Shown here in pieces: positions 11,116 through 22,689 of a stretch of DNA of 64,000 bases. The DNA lies in the NCBI GenBank assembly GCA_029891385.1, contig CM057228.1, positions 70,261,523 through 70,325,522 of the forward strand. Reading direction: 5' to 3'. The stretch is from Erythroxylum novogranatense (lineage: Eukaryota; Streptophyta; Magnoliopsida; Malpighiales; Erythroxylaceae). A program made the position numbers and the translations under genes. Positions within the stretch are counted from its first letter, which is position 1; the number at the start of each line of letters is the position of its first letter. The notes beneath the pieces were generated by a model. The model was not told where the DNA came from and made no database searches. It worked only from the letters and a program-made list of their open reading frames with translations.

Positions 11116-12374
11116 TCAAGTCTGTGCTTGCCCTCTCGGTCTCCCTGGAGGATTGGGCTTCCTCACTGACCTAGAACTGCCCACCCCAGTAGCTGGTATG
11201 GTCCCTATTGTCTCTTCTCTCCTCTGAGCCTGAGGCTGAGATCCTTCCCCTCTAGTCATCTAGGGACAGTCTTTTATCCTGTGACCCTTCTCTCCACACT
11301 TAAAGCAGGCACCCAAAAGTTTATAGCACTCTCCCCGATGCAGCTTCCCACAGTGCTCACATTGAGGGTTCTGATTCCTGCTTCTCTCAGTTCTACTGTT
11401 TCCTCCCACTGAGGAAGCCTGTGCTGACCTGTCCTGATCTACTAAGGGGCACTACTGCCACCCTGACTCTGAATCTGGGCACTCTTCCTACCCCTATCAG
11501 CTGACTGTACACTGCCCCCTCTCCTGGATGACTGCTCTCTGTTCTTTCTCTTTCTGCTCTTTCTCTTCCTGCTCACCTCCTGCCTGATGTTCTCCAGCTT
11601 CTCAGCCTGGAGTGCAGCATCCACCAGCTGCTGATAATCACAGAAATTGTGGATGATCACCTTTTCTTTGATGCCCAGGTGGAGGCCTCCCTTAAACTTT
11701 CTGCACTTGTCTTCCTCACTGGCCAAAATATGAGCTACATAATGAGATAATTGAGTAAATCTCAGCTCATACTCACTAACAGTCATCTCCCTCTAAGTCA
11801 AATTGAGAAACTCCCTGGCCTTTTTCTGCATATAAACCCGGGAAAGGTATTTCTTTCTGAACAGCTCTCCGAAGTCCCTCCATGAAAGCACTGGTGGCAC
11901 AGCCTGACTCTGTGGCACTGACTCCCACCAGTGAAGAGCATCCCCCTGCAATAAACTCACTGCATACTCTAGCTTTTCCTCATCAGAGCACTTCATTTGA
12001 ACCAGGACTCCATCTGTCCTCTTCAACCAAGATTCACCTTCCTCTAGGTTGGTGGTACCATGAAAGTCCACCACTCCGAACTTCCGCAGTTTATTAAACT
12101 GTCCGCCCCTAACATCTAGAGCTGGCACTAGAACCCAAGACCCTTGACCCATGGCAAACGTGAAAGCCTGGACAAAGACCTGGAAAAACTGCGGGTCCAT
12201 CGCAGGCATAGTAGGAGGAGGAGGTGGTGGCGGCTCCTCAGGTTGCACACTAGGTGCCTCAGAGCCGAGAGTAGAGTGTGTCCCTGCATCTTGTGGGATA
12301 TGGGACTCATCTGTGCTCCCTTGGTGAGAGCAAGAACGAAGCCGAGCTCCTCGAGTTCTACTCCGAGGTGGCAT
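11116..12374 (-). pseudogene. gag: gag (capsid and two zinc knuckles) of the Tekay-type element
   Basis: Probable start MPPRSRTRGARL at 12374, preferred over the upstream Met at 12428 because basic MPPR-type starts are usual for these gags. Then come a proline-rich stretch and the capsid (KFGVVDFHGTTNLEEGESW, DALHWWESV, WRDFGELFRKKYL). A TAG at 11793-11795 interrupts the frame before EYELRFTQLSHYV. The basic region KRKSRKRKNREQ follows. A frameshift between about 11400 and 11470 moves the reading to the pol frame, where two knuckles are visible, CEHCGKLHRGEC and CFKCGEKGHRIKDC (about 11265-11375). Confidence 0.9.
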
Positions 12375-12601
12375 ATTTACTCCTTTAAAATAAAATCCAG
12401 TGAAAAACTTTAGTTCATGCAAAAACAATTTCCAAAGTGTATAGACCGATTTAAATCATGCAAAGTCAATATTCAGTCATGTAAAACAAGTTAAAAAAAT
12501 GTAAAACCATGTAAATAATGCAAATCATCTAATTTCAAAAGAATGCAAATTAGGTCACAAAAACCCTAAGTTTCTGCCTAAACCCGGACCTAAACCGAAA
12601 T

Positions 12602-12613
12602 GCTCTGATACCA
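12602..12613 (-). other. Primer binding site of the Tekay-type element (initiator Met tRNA)
   Basis: On the minus strand the bases TGGTATCAGAGC lie four bases inside the 5' LTR boundary (12618). They are complementary to the 3' end of plant initiator-Met tRNA, the usual primer for this group. Confidence 0.92.
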
Positions 12614-12617
12614 TAAG

Positions 12618-15600
12618 TGTTGAAACCACATCTTGGTGAGACACGTTTCCGACGTCCTACGTGATATCTGGACGCACAACCTACAAGGGAGGGATTCCTC
12701 ACCACAGAAGAAACTCGAATCAAACTTATGTCCCGTACTCCCGAATGGATCGTGACAAATTTACCCTAATCTTCCTCAATAACTTTAATCTGCTTAGGGC
12801 CCAAAATTGAATCTGATTCCTAAGCTAAAAAATGAAATGTCATGTCTCTAGATTAATTAGAATCCACAATCTCCTCAACCGGATCTCTATAACTGAAGAT
12901 ATGCTTAAAAATCCAAGGATTGGTCATAGTCCGATCAGCTCTCCAAAACGACCTCTTACTTCTCTTACCCCAAAATTTTGGGTTCTAACTCCAATTGCTA
13001 TCAAATTACATGTAGAGGTAGAAAAACATGTTAAGATTCTAACGTCTCAAGAATCACCTCATTCGGATGTTGGACGAAAGAGTTATAGCCAAACAAATCC
13101 GATATGTTCATGTCCAGATTCCTACTGAACATACTTTGGCGCAAATGCCATAACTCTCATTATAGATGTCGGATTGACTTTGTTTTTGAACGATTGGAAA
13201 GTATACATAGGGATACAACATTCATGAAGACCAAAATTTGAAATTCTGTCATTAAGAGGTCCAAAACACATGGACCGTGTCAAATCACAAGGTCAGGCCA
13301 TGTAACCTACGGGTGAAAAGTGTCCCTGCACTGGAATTTAAACGGCCCGTGTAAATTCACACGGGTAGGCCGTGTAAATTTCTGCTGAAACAATTTTTCA
13401 CCCTCCAAGACCAATCCAAAGGGTCCTAAATCCATCCTAACTTCTCCTATACTCATAATCTTGTCAAAATCCATTATTTCGGGTCCGAGATTCACTTCAT
13501 GTACGCTAAAGGTTCGGGAATTTTTTCCACCACAACTTCCTAACTTGGAATGAGCATAGCTCTTCACTACCATATCGAAAAATTGCAAAATTGGTATCGT
13601 TGGAAAGGTAAAAGGAATCTCTACAACTTCCATGAAGGATTAAAATCAATTCAGTCAGTAAGAGAGGTAAAAAGACTCTCAAAGTTACTACCTATATCAA
13701 TGCCAAAGGAACAGTAACTCTACCTAAATGAACAGTGACTGTCATCTTCTCAAGCTCATAAATTTTTATTCCCAACTCCAATAATTGCATGTTACATATC
13801 AATAGAAAGAGGAAAAGATAATCTACATTTTCTATGAAGAGTGTAAAAATCAAAATAGACCTCAAGGGGGTGAAAAACCCTGCTAAAGAATCTATCAACT
13901 AAAACTCTCATCTACAGTAACTAAAAACTTGCAACCATTTTAACTTCTTCATCCTAGATTCAAAAGTGACAAAGTATATACCATTTGAAAGATCTCAACA
14001 AGTACTACAATCTTCAAGAAGACATCTTAATTCAAGCCAAGCCCTAGGAGGTCTAAAATACAAATCAAGTTTTTGCCCATTTTTAAGGAAAATTGGACAG
14101 CACCTCCCCTAAAAGTGCTCTAGCCAAAATCTTCAATTTTCTCTCCATTACCTGCATAAAACTCAATCTTCCAAACTTCTACAACACACTCCCATCCAGA
14201 TATAGATTCGAGCATCATTCAAAAGGCAACAATCTCACTCTTAAGCATCTATCCATTCTCAAACTATCAACCAACACAAACTTATGTTTCCATCCATCCT
14301 CAAACCATAAAACAATACATCTGTAAACAATATACATAATATACATTAAAACTCAAATATTTTGTATTTACATGAAAGATAAAAGTTGTTAAAAAGCTTT
14401 AGAGGGCATTTTAGCCCGATTACATCTAAAATAACAAAAGTTAAAGTACAAAGAACATAAATTGTCCAAAAGACTAGCTAAAGGTTTGTTTTCTGAAAAC
14501 AGGACTTCAAAAGCAAAATGCATCAGAGTATGCTTCAATCCCGATGCGGTGACTCGGTTTCTGGCTCGACACCTATGGAGGGGAAAGGGGGCTGAGCTCT
14601 ACGGCTCCGTGGGTAATAACTTAATAAACAATAAATAAGCAAAAACCATTATTTATTCTTTCATTCCAAAACAATATCACATTGATTTAATTTTCAAAAC
14701 TCACAGAATTTATCACATCAAACAATTTACAAACTTAACACATCACAAAATAACCTAACATTTCACAAAATCACAAACAAAGTGGTTCGGGTGGATCCGA
14801 AACGGAACGTACTACACATTCTCACGAAGTGGTCATGTGTAGCCGTGACTTATGGGAGTCCGTGAGGAACTCCAATGCCACTAGCGGGTAGGTGGGAGAA
14901 GCTTATGGTTAGACAGGTGCACCTGACTCTTATAGGACCACCACAAACCCAAAGAAAGGACATAATTCACACAATGCGAAAACATTAGCCGTAACTAGCC
15001 CTTACAAATTTACTTCCACATAATTGGGCCAAAATGGCAAATTTTTTTACGACGTCACACATTCAAGTCCTTTTTTTTCCACATAACAAACCAGTATTCA
15101 AATCATTTCAACATGAATTCACAACCAAGGAATTTCACATACAAGTTAAAAACATCGCAAAGAATAATTTATACAAAAATTTGAAGTCATCGAAAAACAT
15201 TAATTTGCATTTATTATAAAAACTTTAATATGCCTATTATCTCAATTATTAAGAAATCACCCACATTAATTCCTTAGCTTTGAGATTGGTCAATTGGTCT
15301 TGCTTCTTCCTCAATTTGCCTCACTTCACCTTCATTAAACATAAAGATCCCATAAGAATAAGAGATAGTAAAATTGGACATTCTAAGGAGATGAAAGCAT
15401 GGAATTTAACCTATCTAACTTTACCCATCAATTTCCTAAGCCATTTAAACCAAAAACCCATCCATAATTCCAAAAGATTTCACATTTTCTTACCTTAGAG
15501 ATGAAACCCACGAAAATCCCCTTTGGCTTCTAATGGAAGTTTAAACCCCTCTTCTTCCTTTTACTTCTCTTTTCTAAAACAATATAAACCAAAGCCCTAA

Positions 15601-16125
15601 CCTTTCTTCTTCTCTCTTCTTCTTCTTCTTCTTCTTCTTCTTCTTCTTCTTCTTCTTCTTCTCTTGGCCAAAAATCTCCCACTCTCCTTTCTCTTTGTGA
15701 TTTTCGTAAGTCTTCTTAAAAGACTTAGGGAAAATCTTGCTCCTTAACTTAAAACCCATCCAAAACTAAGTAGTTTTATTAAATCACTTATTTTCGTTGC
15801 AATTTGTGTGGTTTCCTTCATGTTATACGGCTACATCATCATTCATTTCCTTTCTTCTTTATTTAATGTCATTTAAAAGGACTAAAAGCCCATCTCATAA
15901 GCCTTAAGCCTTAAAAACATTAGCAAACTTCCTAAACTACCCCTACACCATCTTATTCTTTTTAATTTCTAAAAAAACTTATCAAACTCTAATTTTTACT
16001 AAATCCCTTCATTAATTTCTATTAGCTAAGCACTAAAGACCCCAAATTAATCACTAACAGGAATTTAGGAAAACTAAACCGCAAAAATAATTTAAAACAT
16101 GCTAAGGAAGAATCGGGACCCAACA
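12618..16125 (-). repeat. 5' LTR of the Tekay-type element
   Basis: Runs from TGTTGAAACC to GGACCCAACA in plus coordinates; partner of 4140-7648. By eye the pair differs by many substitutions, more in the first 100 bases, and by indels such as a missing palindromic-repeat block near 13340-13380 and a longer TTC microsatellite at 15616-15662. This suggests an insertion of some age. ORFs such as 13307-13633, 13692-13898, 14093-14326 and 15280-15498 are LTR noise shared with the other copy. Confidence 0.93.
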
Positions 16126-16662
16126 ATAGGTGTCTTGTCCACCAGTGCACCACTGTTGCCTAGATCAAGAGTTGCTCACTGATTTGATGATACAGGCAGC
16201 TAGCACATAACCTCTTGAAATGCTCCCAGTACTCACATAATGTTTCCCTATGATGTTATTGAATTGCATAAATCTCCTTCCGAATATTTGTTTCTCGAGA
16301 TATAGAAAGTATGTTTCTAAAAAACGTCTCTACATCTCATTCCAAGTGGTAATTGATCTGGAAGGTAAGTAATAAAGCCAATATTTGACAGTGTCTCCCA
16401 AAAAAAATGGAAATGCCCTCAACTTAATATGCTCTTCTTATACCCCGGCAAGATTCATACTAGAACAAACCACATGGAACTCCTTAAGATGCTTGTGAGG
16501 ATCTTCACCTGGCATATCACAAAAAGTAGGTAAAAGATGAATTAGAAGAAATTTAAGCTCAAAAGCAACATCAATAGTAGGAAAATCAATGAATAATAGT
16601 TGATGATTAAAATCAGGAGCAACCAATTACTTGAGAGTGCGATTATTATTTTGTTCAGCCAT
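16126..16662 (-). pseudogene. gag: N-terminal half of the Athila-like gag
   Basis: Starts at ATG 16660-16662 (MAEQNNNRTLK), then a stop at 16627-16629, then the frame continues to PGEDPHKHLKEFHVVCSSM (16438-16626). That last motif is characteristic of gag in Athila/Tat-lineage gypsy elements. Reading on (minus strand) it meets the Tekay insertion at 16126 and resumes at 4139. The gag is therefore split over 12 kb and additionally broken by stops. Confidence 0.82.
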
Positions 16663-16951
16663 GTTAGAAGCAGTATCAGAAATGGAATCACTAGAAGAAT
16701 TAGAAAGTAAATCTAAAGCTATTTAAATTCTTATAGAAGAGCAAGTTTTCTGTCAGATGATGACGGATTCTCAAAATTTTGTACAACTTATCTTCTCACT
16801 CTATGTATGCTCTTTCGAGTTCTGGATCAAATATCATTTCACCAATGTGAGAAGATCGTGTCATGCACTGTAACTAACCAAACAAAAAAAGAAATTAACT
16901 ACAAATAAAAATAAAATAAAACAAATAAATTCACAAAAGAAAAGATATTAA
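16663..16951 (-). other. 5' untranslated leader of the Athila-like element
   Basis: AT-rich sequence between the gag ATG and the primer binding site. No other ORF or structure seen. Confidence 0.5.
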
Positions 16952-16969
16952 TCCTCAACATCGACACCA
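16952..16969 (-). other. Decayed primer binding site (Asp tRNA type)
   Basis: Minus strand TGGTGTCGATGTTGAGGA. It matches 12 of 18 positions of the Asp-tRNA primer site known for Athila/Tat elements. Five of the six differences are C to T or G to A transitions, the pattern expected from deamination of methylated cytosine. Position, just inside an LTR-like end, supports the call. Confidence 0.6.
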
Positions 16970-16972
16970 AAA

Positions 16973-18079
16973 TTGGTCACACGTCATAACGCTATCAAAA
17001 TAACTAGACTAAAACTACAGCTAGCGTTAAGTCTGGGTCGATCCCATATTGATTAATTCCAATTACATTCTTGAATTATCTATATAAGTTAAAAAAAGTG
17101 CTTTTTGGTTTGAAGCAAATTAGAAAACAAAGTAAAATTTAATCTATAAAAACAAATCAAATTAAACAACAACAAAGTGATAAAATTGATGACTACGTTG
17201 AAATCAGGTTCTTTAGTTTAATCTCAACCTAAGCACAATTCCACAAATGTTGTTGAACTATCACCTTTACACCTCTCTTAAGACTATTGATCATGAATCA
17301 ACAATAAGCCCTGTTAATTCTAGTTTTTCCTAGGTGGAGGTTAATTAAGAGGAGCTCGTTAATTAACCCTAACTATCAGGAACCTAAAACAAGCTCTCTG
17401 GGTTTATTCGGACAACCACTTTATAAGTGAGAAAAATGGACCAATCTAAGAAATAATCACACAAGCTCAGACTACTTAACTTATGTTATGTTATCGCTAA
17501 CGATTTAATACTGTTAGTTGCTACATATGAACTTCAGTACAACTATTACGTATCATTTTCAAGTCCTAGGTTTTCATGAAAAAAAATTCAATAGAGCATT
17601 AAAATCATTCCCATACAATACCCAAACAATCCATATAAGATAGCGTAAACAATCCATAAAGAGGGAAAGAAAATGATACACAACAATGATATGCTTAATG
17701 TGCTTCTCAGCCTCGATTGCCCCTTCGAACTAGTTGTTAGGTGGTTGAGCCTTCCATTTCCTTTTTCAATCTCCAAGAATCTATAAAGAAAACTTTTGTA
17801 TCTATTAAAAATCGAAGAGAAATTAAGAGGGATGCAAATCTTGCTCTCTCCTTGGATTTTCTCCCAAATGTAACAATAATGAGGCTCCCTTTCAAGGTTT
17901 CATTCTTTTCCTTTTATAGTTCATTCTAATTAGGGTAAAAACTAGGTTTTACCTAGCCCAAAATGTTTGAAATGACCCTCGATAAATTGAGTTTGGAAGC
18001 TGTCCCTAAGCTATCGTCGCGCAGGCCACAATCGTGGACTGTGTGACAAGCTTTTGACACAATTGTCGCCAATGGCCAA
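16973..18079 (-). repeat. 5' LTR of the Athila-like element, 3' portion
   Basis: Minus-oriented LTR sequence running from the primer site to the point where another LTR has inserted (18080). Its U3 end reappears at 31065-31354. Related LTR sequence is found at 37950-38957: both carry the block around TAATTAACCCTAACTATCA and a region rich in ACACGATCGTG-like palindromes. Small ORFs (17588-17776, 17741-17929, 17953-18147) show no domains. Confidence 0.6.
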
Positions 18080-18762
18080 TGATAAGTGTAACTTGCATCG
18101 TGTTTTAAGGCATAGTTTGATATGTGTTTAGCTATTAATTTGATCATTTAGTATGTGTTTAGTTTAGAATTGTGTTGGCTTGTTAATTATTAGTGTTTTA
18201 TGGGTTATTACAAGCTTTTAAACTTAAATATTTTGTTTTTAAGGTACCTTGATGTGTTTACTAGTGTTTCAGGGTCAATATTAAAGAAAAGAGGAGTTTC
18301 GAAAGACATTCAAGCCAAAACAATAGCCCAAGATCAGGTCACGATCGTGACAAAAGGCCTAGATATTGACCACGATGGTGGCCTACTTCGAGCAGACACA
18401 TAAACACTTACGAACTTCACATTTCGAGGGATTTTTTGGACCTTTCGGATCCCAAAAAAATCCTAAGGTTACCCAAAACATAAAAGACTATTAAAGAAAA
18501 ATAGGAGGCACAAAAAGGAACTTTTGCATCAACCACCTTGAGAAACCGTATAGAGAAATCATCAAGAGATAGAGGAAGAGAAGAAGGAAGAGAGAAGAGG
18601 AGAAGAAGTTGACTCGACGTACTTCCCGGATCAGGAGGTTTCCTGACGTCACTGCCTCCCATCGTCCATTTAGATTGTATTTCTTATTTAATTTCAATTT
18701 ATTACTGTATAGAATTGGATTGAATAGTTGATGATAGTATCTAGAATGTTGAGGATGTTCTA
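18080..18762 (+). repeat. Solo LTR (Athila/Tat-like), left part, plus orientation
   Basis: Begins TGATAAGTGTAACTTGC and is interrupted at 18763 by the large non-autonomous element. The right part is 30353-31059. The rejoined LTR would be about 1.4 kb. Flanks GCCAA (18075-18079) and ACCAA (31060-31064) could be a target duplication with one mismatch. It sits in inverted orientation inside the LTR of the Athila-like element. The GA-rich segment 18540-18610 corresponds to the GA-rich blocks at 690-740 and 1770-1820. Confidence 0.55.
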
Positions 18763-21700
18763 TGTAACATCCCACCCCCGACAGGAAGGGTAAAATAGTA
18801 AATTGGCATAGGATGAGATTGATAGGGATTTATTAGTATTGTTCATACATACTGCTACTAGTGAACAATGAAATATGTGCACATGAAATTACTGTACGTG
18901 CATACATGGCATTCCTGGTTTTTGTGCCTAATGTAGTTTCACTGTGATTAATATGGTTCTTGTATTTGAAAAATTATTCGGATTGCACCAATGAGTGTTT
19001 TACATTTTTAGGGATTTGTGAGAATTTTTCTGGAATTTTTCGGGTTATTTGCCCGGACCGAAAAATTTCTAACTGGCAGACTGAGTGGATTTTCGGTACT
19101 GAAAATGATTGTCCAATAACACTGGACTTTTAGACATATGATTTTAGGAGTTATGAACTTTGAGCCATGGGAATTTGGAGACAAATTGGACTAGAATTGA
19201 ATTGTAATTGGAAGAAACCTTATGAGTGTTTAGAAATAAGACAAGTGACAAGTGACACTTGTCACTTGCCCACTTATGTCTTAAGTTTAATCTTTATTTA
19301 ATTAACCTACTTTTGGAGAGCTTTCACGTCACTTCTCTTTAGAAGAGTGAAAATCCCTTTTTAATGCAAGTTTCCTCCTTCATCCGTAGCTCCTCTCCCC
19401 CTCTCTTTTTCGTTGGTTTTTCCATCCACCTAAACAAAAGCTTTCATTTGTTACTTACTTGCTCTCCTTTATACACACATAAATGCAAACCTAAGCCTTT
19501 CCCTTGTGATAGTGATCATCGTATGGTGTGAGGGGTGTGAGGGAAGTTGGTGAATTAGTGAAGAATTGAAGATTTAAAGCTTGGTTAGGTGAGAATTTAT
19601 GTTTGTATTTATTCTTATGGTAGTTAAAATCATTCATGGAGATCATTTATGCATTTAATTGATCATGAAAGTGGTAGTTTTGTTTGGGTTTATAAGTATG
19701 TTTGTGTGAGGGAATTGGATATGGTAGTTAAAGAATGTAAATGTAATGTTGTTAATGATGTTTATGATGTTTAATGAATGGAAATAAAGTATGGAAGTTG
19801 TGTATGTGGTTGCTGCCAATTATGCTCAATTATACAAGAAATTGTTGTGATGATTTTGGTGGCTGAATTAGAGGTGTAAATGGATGTTTAGTGATGTGTT
19901 ACTGGTAGTAGAAGTGATAGGAGTTAAGTTGAAGATGAAAGCTGGAAAATGGATATTGAACCTATTGTAATGTTTTGATCATAACTCATTGTGTAGGTAA
20001 GAAAATGAGTTGCGGTTTGTTCAAAATTAAACGAGAGCTTGTTGGCTACAATTTTGTGTGAAATAGGTGTTGTTAAATTGTAACTCTAAAAGGTCGAATT
20101 TTAGCATGGAAAGTTACTGCTGATGGCTGGAATGCACGATGTAACCGAACCACATAACCTAGAGTTTTACTGATTTGTCTAAATTAATTTAGAAGGAATT
20201 AGGGAAAATGGTCTTCATGAAAGTTGAAGCATGTTAAGTTAGCTTTCCATTCCCACTGATTTTGCTATTTTTAGATCTGTATATTGGGTGATATGACCTA
20301 TTTACTATTGACTGGTTTTGAGCATTTTGATGAAACCTAGCCTAAGTGTAGATTTTGTGAGCATTCGGATTGGAAGCAATTTTAGCAATTTATGTGACTT
20401 GAATTGGTGTGAGTGATCTTCTGAAAAGTTGTAGAGGAAGAAATGATCTTGAAAATTACTTATGGCATGTAATTTTTAGAGGTCAGATTTGAGAGTAATG
20501 AATTTGCAAAAACAGAACCTAAGCTAGGTCATGGATTGCTGATCATGGCAGAAACTTGCATAACAGTTTTGAAATTGTTAGAGGTTGAATTGGAATTTGG
20601 GTTCTTCATGAAAATTGAATTTTGAGATCTTATCTTTTTATGGATATAAAGTAGTGAATTGTTTGACATTTGTGCTAGGAGATATACTGGTTGGGAATTT
20701 ACTGCTCAGATTGAGAAATTTCAGAGGGCAGATGCTTTAGTGAATTGTTTGACCTAGTTAACAAGTGAATTTGATTTTAGGTTGTTCATGAAAGTTGTAG
20801 ATAACATTGTGATCTTGATGAGAATATTTATTGTGTAATTGTTGACTGAAGAGAATGAAAGTTACTGAATTTACAAGATACTATACTGTGTTGAGTGACT
20901 TTGAGTGAGCAGTAGCTTTCATGGGGTTTTTGACACCTTCAGGGGTGGAATTACTTTGAATGGTCTAAACGAAACTTGTAGAGCTTTCATGATCTTTCCA
21001 ATGAGATGTGGTTTATAATTTCCTGAATTGTGTGCAAAGAGTTATGGGTGTTGGAAGTTTGGTTGGAAATCAGAAAAAAAAAAAGGAAATAAGGGTTTTA
21101 TATATATATATATATATTAATTGTTTAATGTGAATTTTGTTTTCTTTCGTGAATAACTTTTCCGTCTGACATCCGATTGATCTGATTTTTGGGGCATCGA
21201 ATTCATAGAATATTTAATTTCATTTTTTGAGAGATTGGGAATTTTTGGACGGAAAATTAACATGGGTCCGGGTAAAGGTCTGTTTAGTCACTGTTTTAAT
21301 TAATTGGGGACCTATAGAGGTCCGATTTGTGTACAGTCAGCGCCATTAGGTTTCTAATTTTTTAGACGGATTTTTTGATAGAAAAAAATGAGATTAGGGT
21401 CGGGAATATCATGAACATGCATTTTACACCTACATGTGCATCATTACTAGTTCGGATTGAACAATTAGTGATCGTTTTATTCTCTGATTCTTATAGAGGC
21501 CCAACTGAAGCGTCGATCGACCGACGTAACAGAGACTTCCCGGCATTAGCTCAGAAGTAATAGGTGAGTAACCTAGTTGGTTTCTCAATCTATGTGTGTG
21601 TTTAATATTACGCATTGATGTCATGTGGAGTTAAGGAAGGATCTGTGTGTTTGATTTTGATTGATTTCGGATCACGGGTGTCCGAAATGTTGGAAATGTG

Positions 21701-22669
21701 ATATTGAAGTGCTAATGTGTGTAAATGACTGTGAATGCATCAATGCAATAAATTGAAAATGTATATGATTGAAATACCGAACCGAAAGTCCGAAGAAATG
21801 GAAAATAGCATTGGCATGTAAATGGGAATTGGAACATGTACATTGCATGCATAAAAGTATGATCAGATAAAGGCGGTTGACCGGAGAGACCACCGTATCG
21901 GGGCATATCACGCCTAACGATATGAGAGCTTTCACTCAACGCGGGACCTCGGGTCCACGCGTATTGAGCCTCAGCTCGATGTACCAGGCTTCAAGCCCAA
22001 TATTTTCGAGTCACGGCTCAACGCAATGTGCCCGCCAACAGGATAGTTTCAAAGCACAAATACAACAACGAAATGAAAATGAAAAGTGTCACATGTGCAT
22101 TGCATCTATAAATGATTGAATATGAATTGTGTTAAAGGCTAAACGCCTTACATTTGAGAAATTTGATTGTATGTATTATTTAGTAAATTGATTGAATATG
22201 CATGAATTGAGTGAACCATCGATGATGGTTTCTCATTGAGTTATAAACTCACCCAACATTGCAACTATTTTTCAGAATTGAAGAGTACCCGTTAGTAGAA
22301 CGGAGTATGATTCTCGCAAGAAAGGCGAGTTTGGTGTCGGGATCGATCTCATATGCGCATTTGAGTCATTCTGGTTATATGTGAAAAATTATATTTTTTT
22401 CGCAGATGAATATTGTTATTGTATTGGGCCCAAATTGGCTGTCAATCTATGTGTGTATGAATGGTTTTATGACTGAAATTGAAATTTGATTGAAAATGTT
22501 TTCGTATCGTGACCCAAATTGTTTACCGATATTTGTGCACTCTATTGTTTTCGAAAATTTTTCGAGTTTTAAATTGATTTGACCGTTTTAGCATACTACC
22601 CTCGTAGAGCACAAGCTCGGATATCACCATCGATATCGGGTTCGGGTCTTGCGGGAGTGGGATGCTACA
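18763..22669 (+). repeat. 5' LTR of the LARD-like element
   Basis: Near identical over most of its length to 26447-30352, apart from a denser cluster of differences at about 21870-22050. It contains an AT microsatellite near 21100-21117 that is shorter in the partner, and a row of short hairpins (about 21943-22020). The ORF 21375-21560 recurs at 29051-29236 but shows no domain. Confidence 0.9.
21943..22020 (+). repeat. Row of short hairpins in the 5' LTR
   Basis: Consecutive inverted repeats GGACCTCGGGTCC, GAGCCTCAGCTC, GGCTTCAAGCC and a broken GAGTCACGGCTC. They correspond to the better-preserved row at 29605-29702. Confidence 0.65.
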
Positions 22670-22673
22670 TTTA

Positions 22674-22689
22674 TGGTATCAGAGCCCAG
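22674..22689 (+). other. Primer binding site of the LARD-like element (initiator Met tRNA)
   Basis: TGGTATCAGAGCCCAG, four bases after the 5' LTR end. It is complementary to the 3' end of initiator-Met tRNA and shows the element is plus-oriented. Confidence 0.9.

Larger units (their letters stand above)
4140..16125 (-). mobile_element. Full-length but inactive Tekay/Del-type chromovirus (Ty3/gypsy)
   Basis: An 11,986-bp element with TG...CA ends, long LTRs of 3,509 and 3,508 bp, and a 5-bp target duplication ATAGG (4135-4139 and 16126-16130). Order on the minus strand: 5' LTR, initiator-Met PBS, gag with two zinc knuckles, protease, reverse transcriptase, RNase H, integrase, chromodomain, polypurine tract, 3' LTR. 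Long LTRs plus an integrase chromodomain are typical of the Tekay/Del clade. The coding region has at least three frameshifts and several in-frame stops, and the RT and integrase each seem to have lost a catalytic aspartate, so it cannot move itself. It interrupts the gag of an older Athila-like element. Confidence 0.93.

Noticed and set aside
11882..12413. Plus-strand ORFs opposite the Tekay gag (11882-12097, 12144-12413)
   Set aside because: Shadows of the gag frame on the minus strand.
15574..15759. ORF with a long poly-lysine run
   Set aside because: Antisense reading of the TTC microsatellite in the Tekay LTR.
21375..21560. 61-codon ORF present in both LARD LTRs (also 29051-29236)
   Set aside because: Conserved only because the LTRs are copies; no motif or selection evidence visible.
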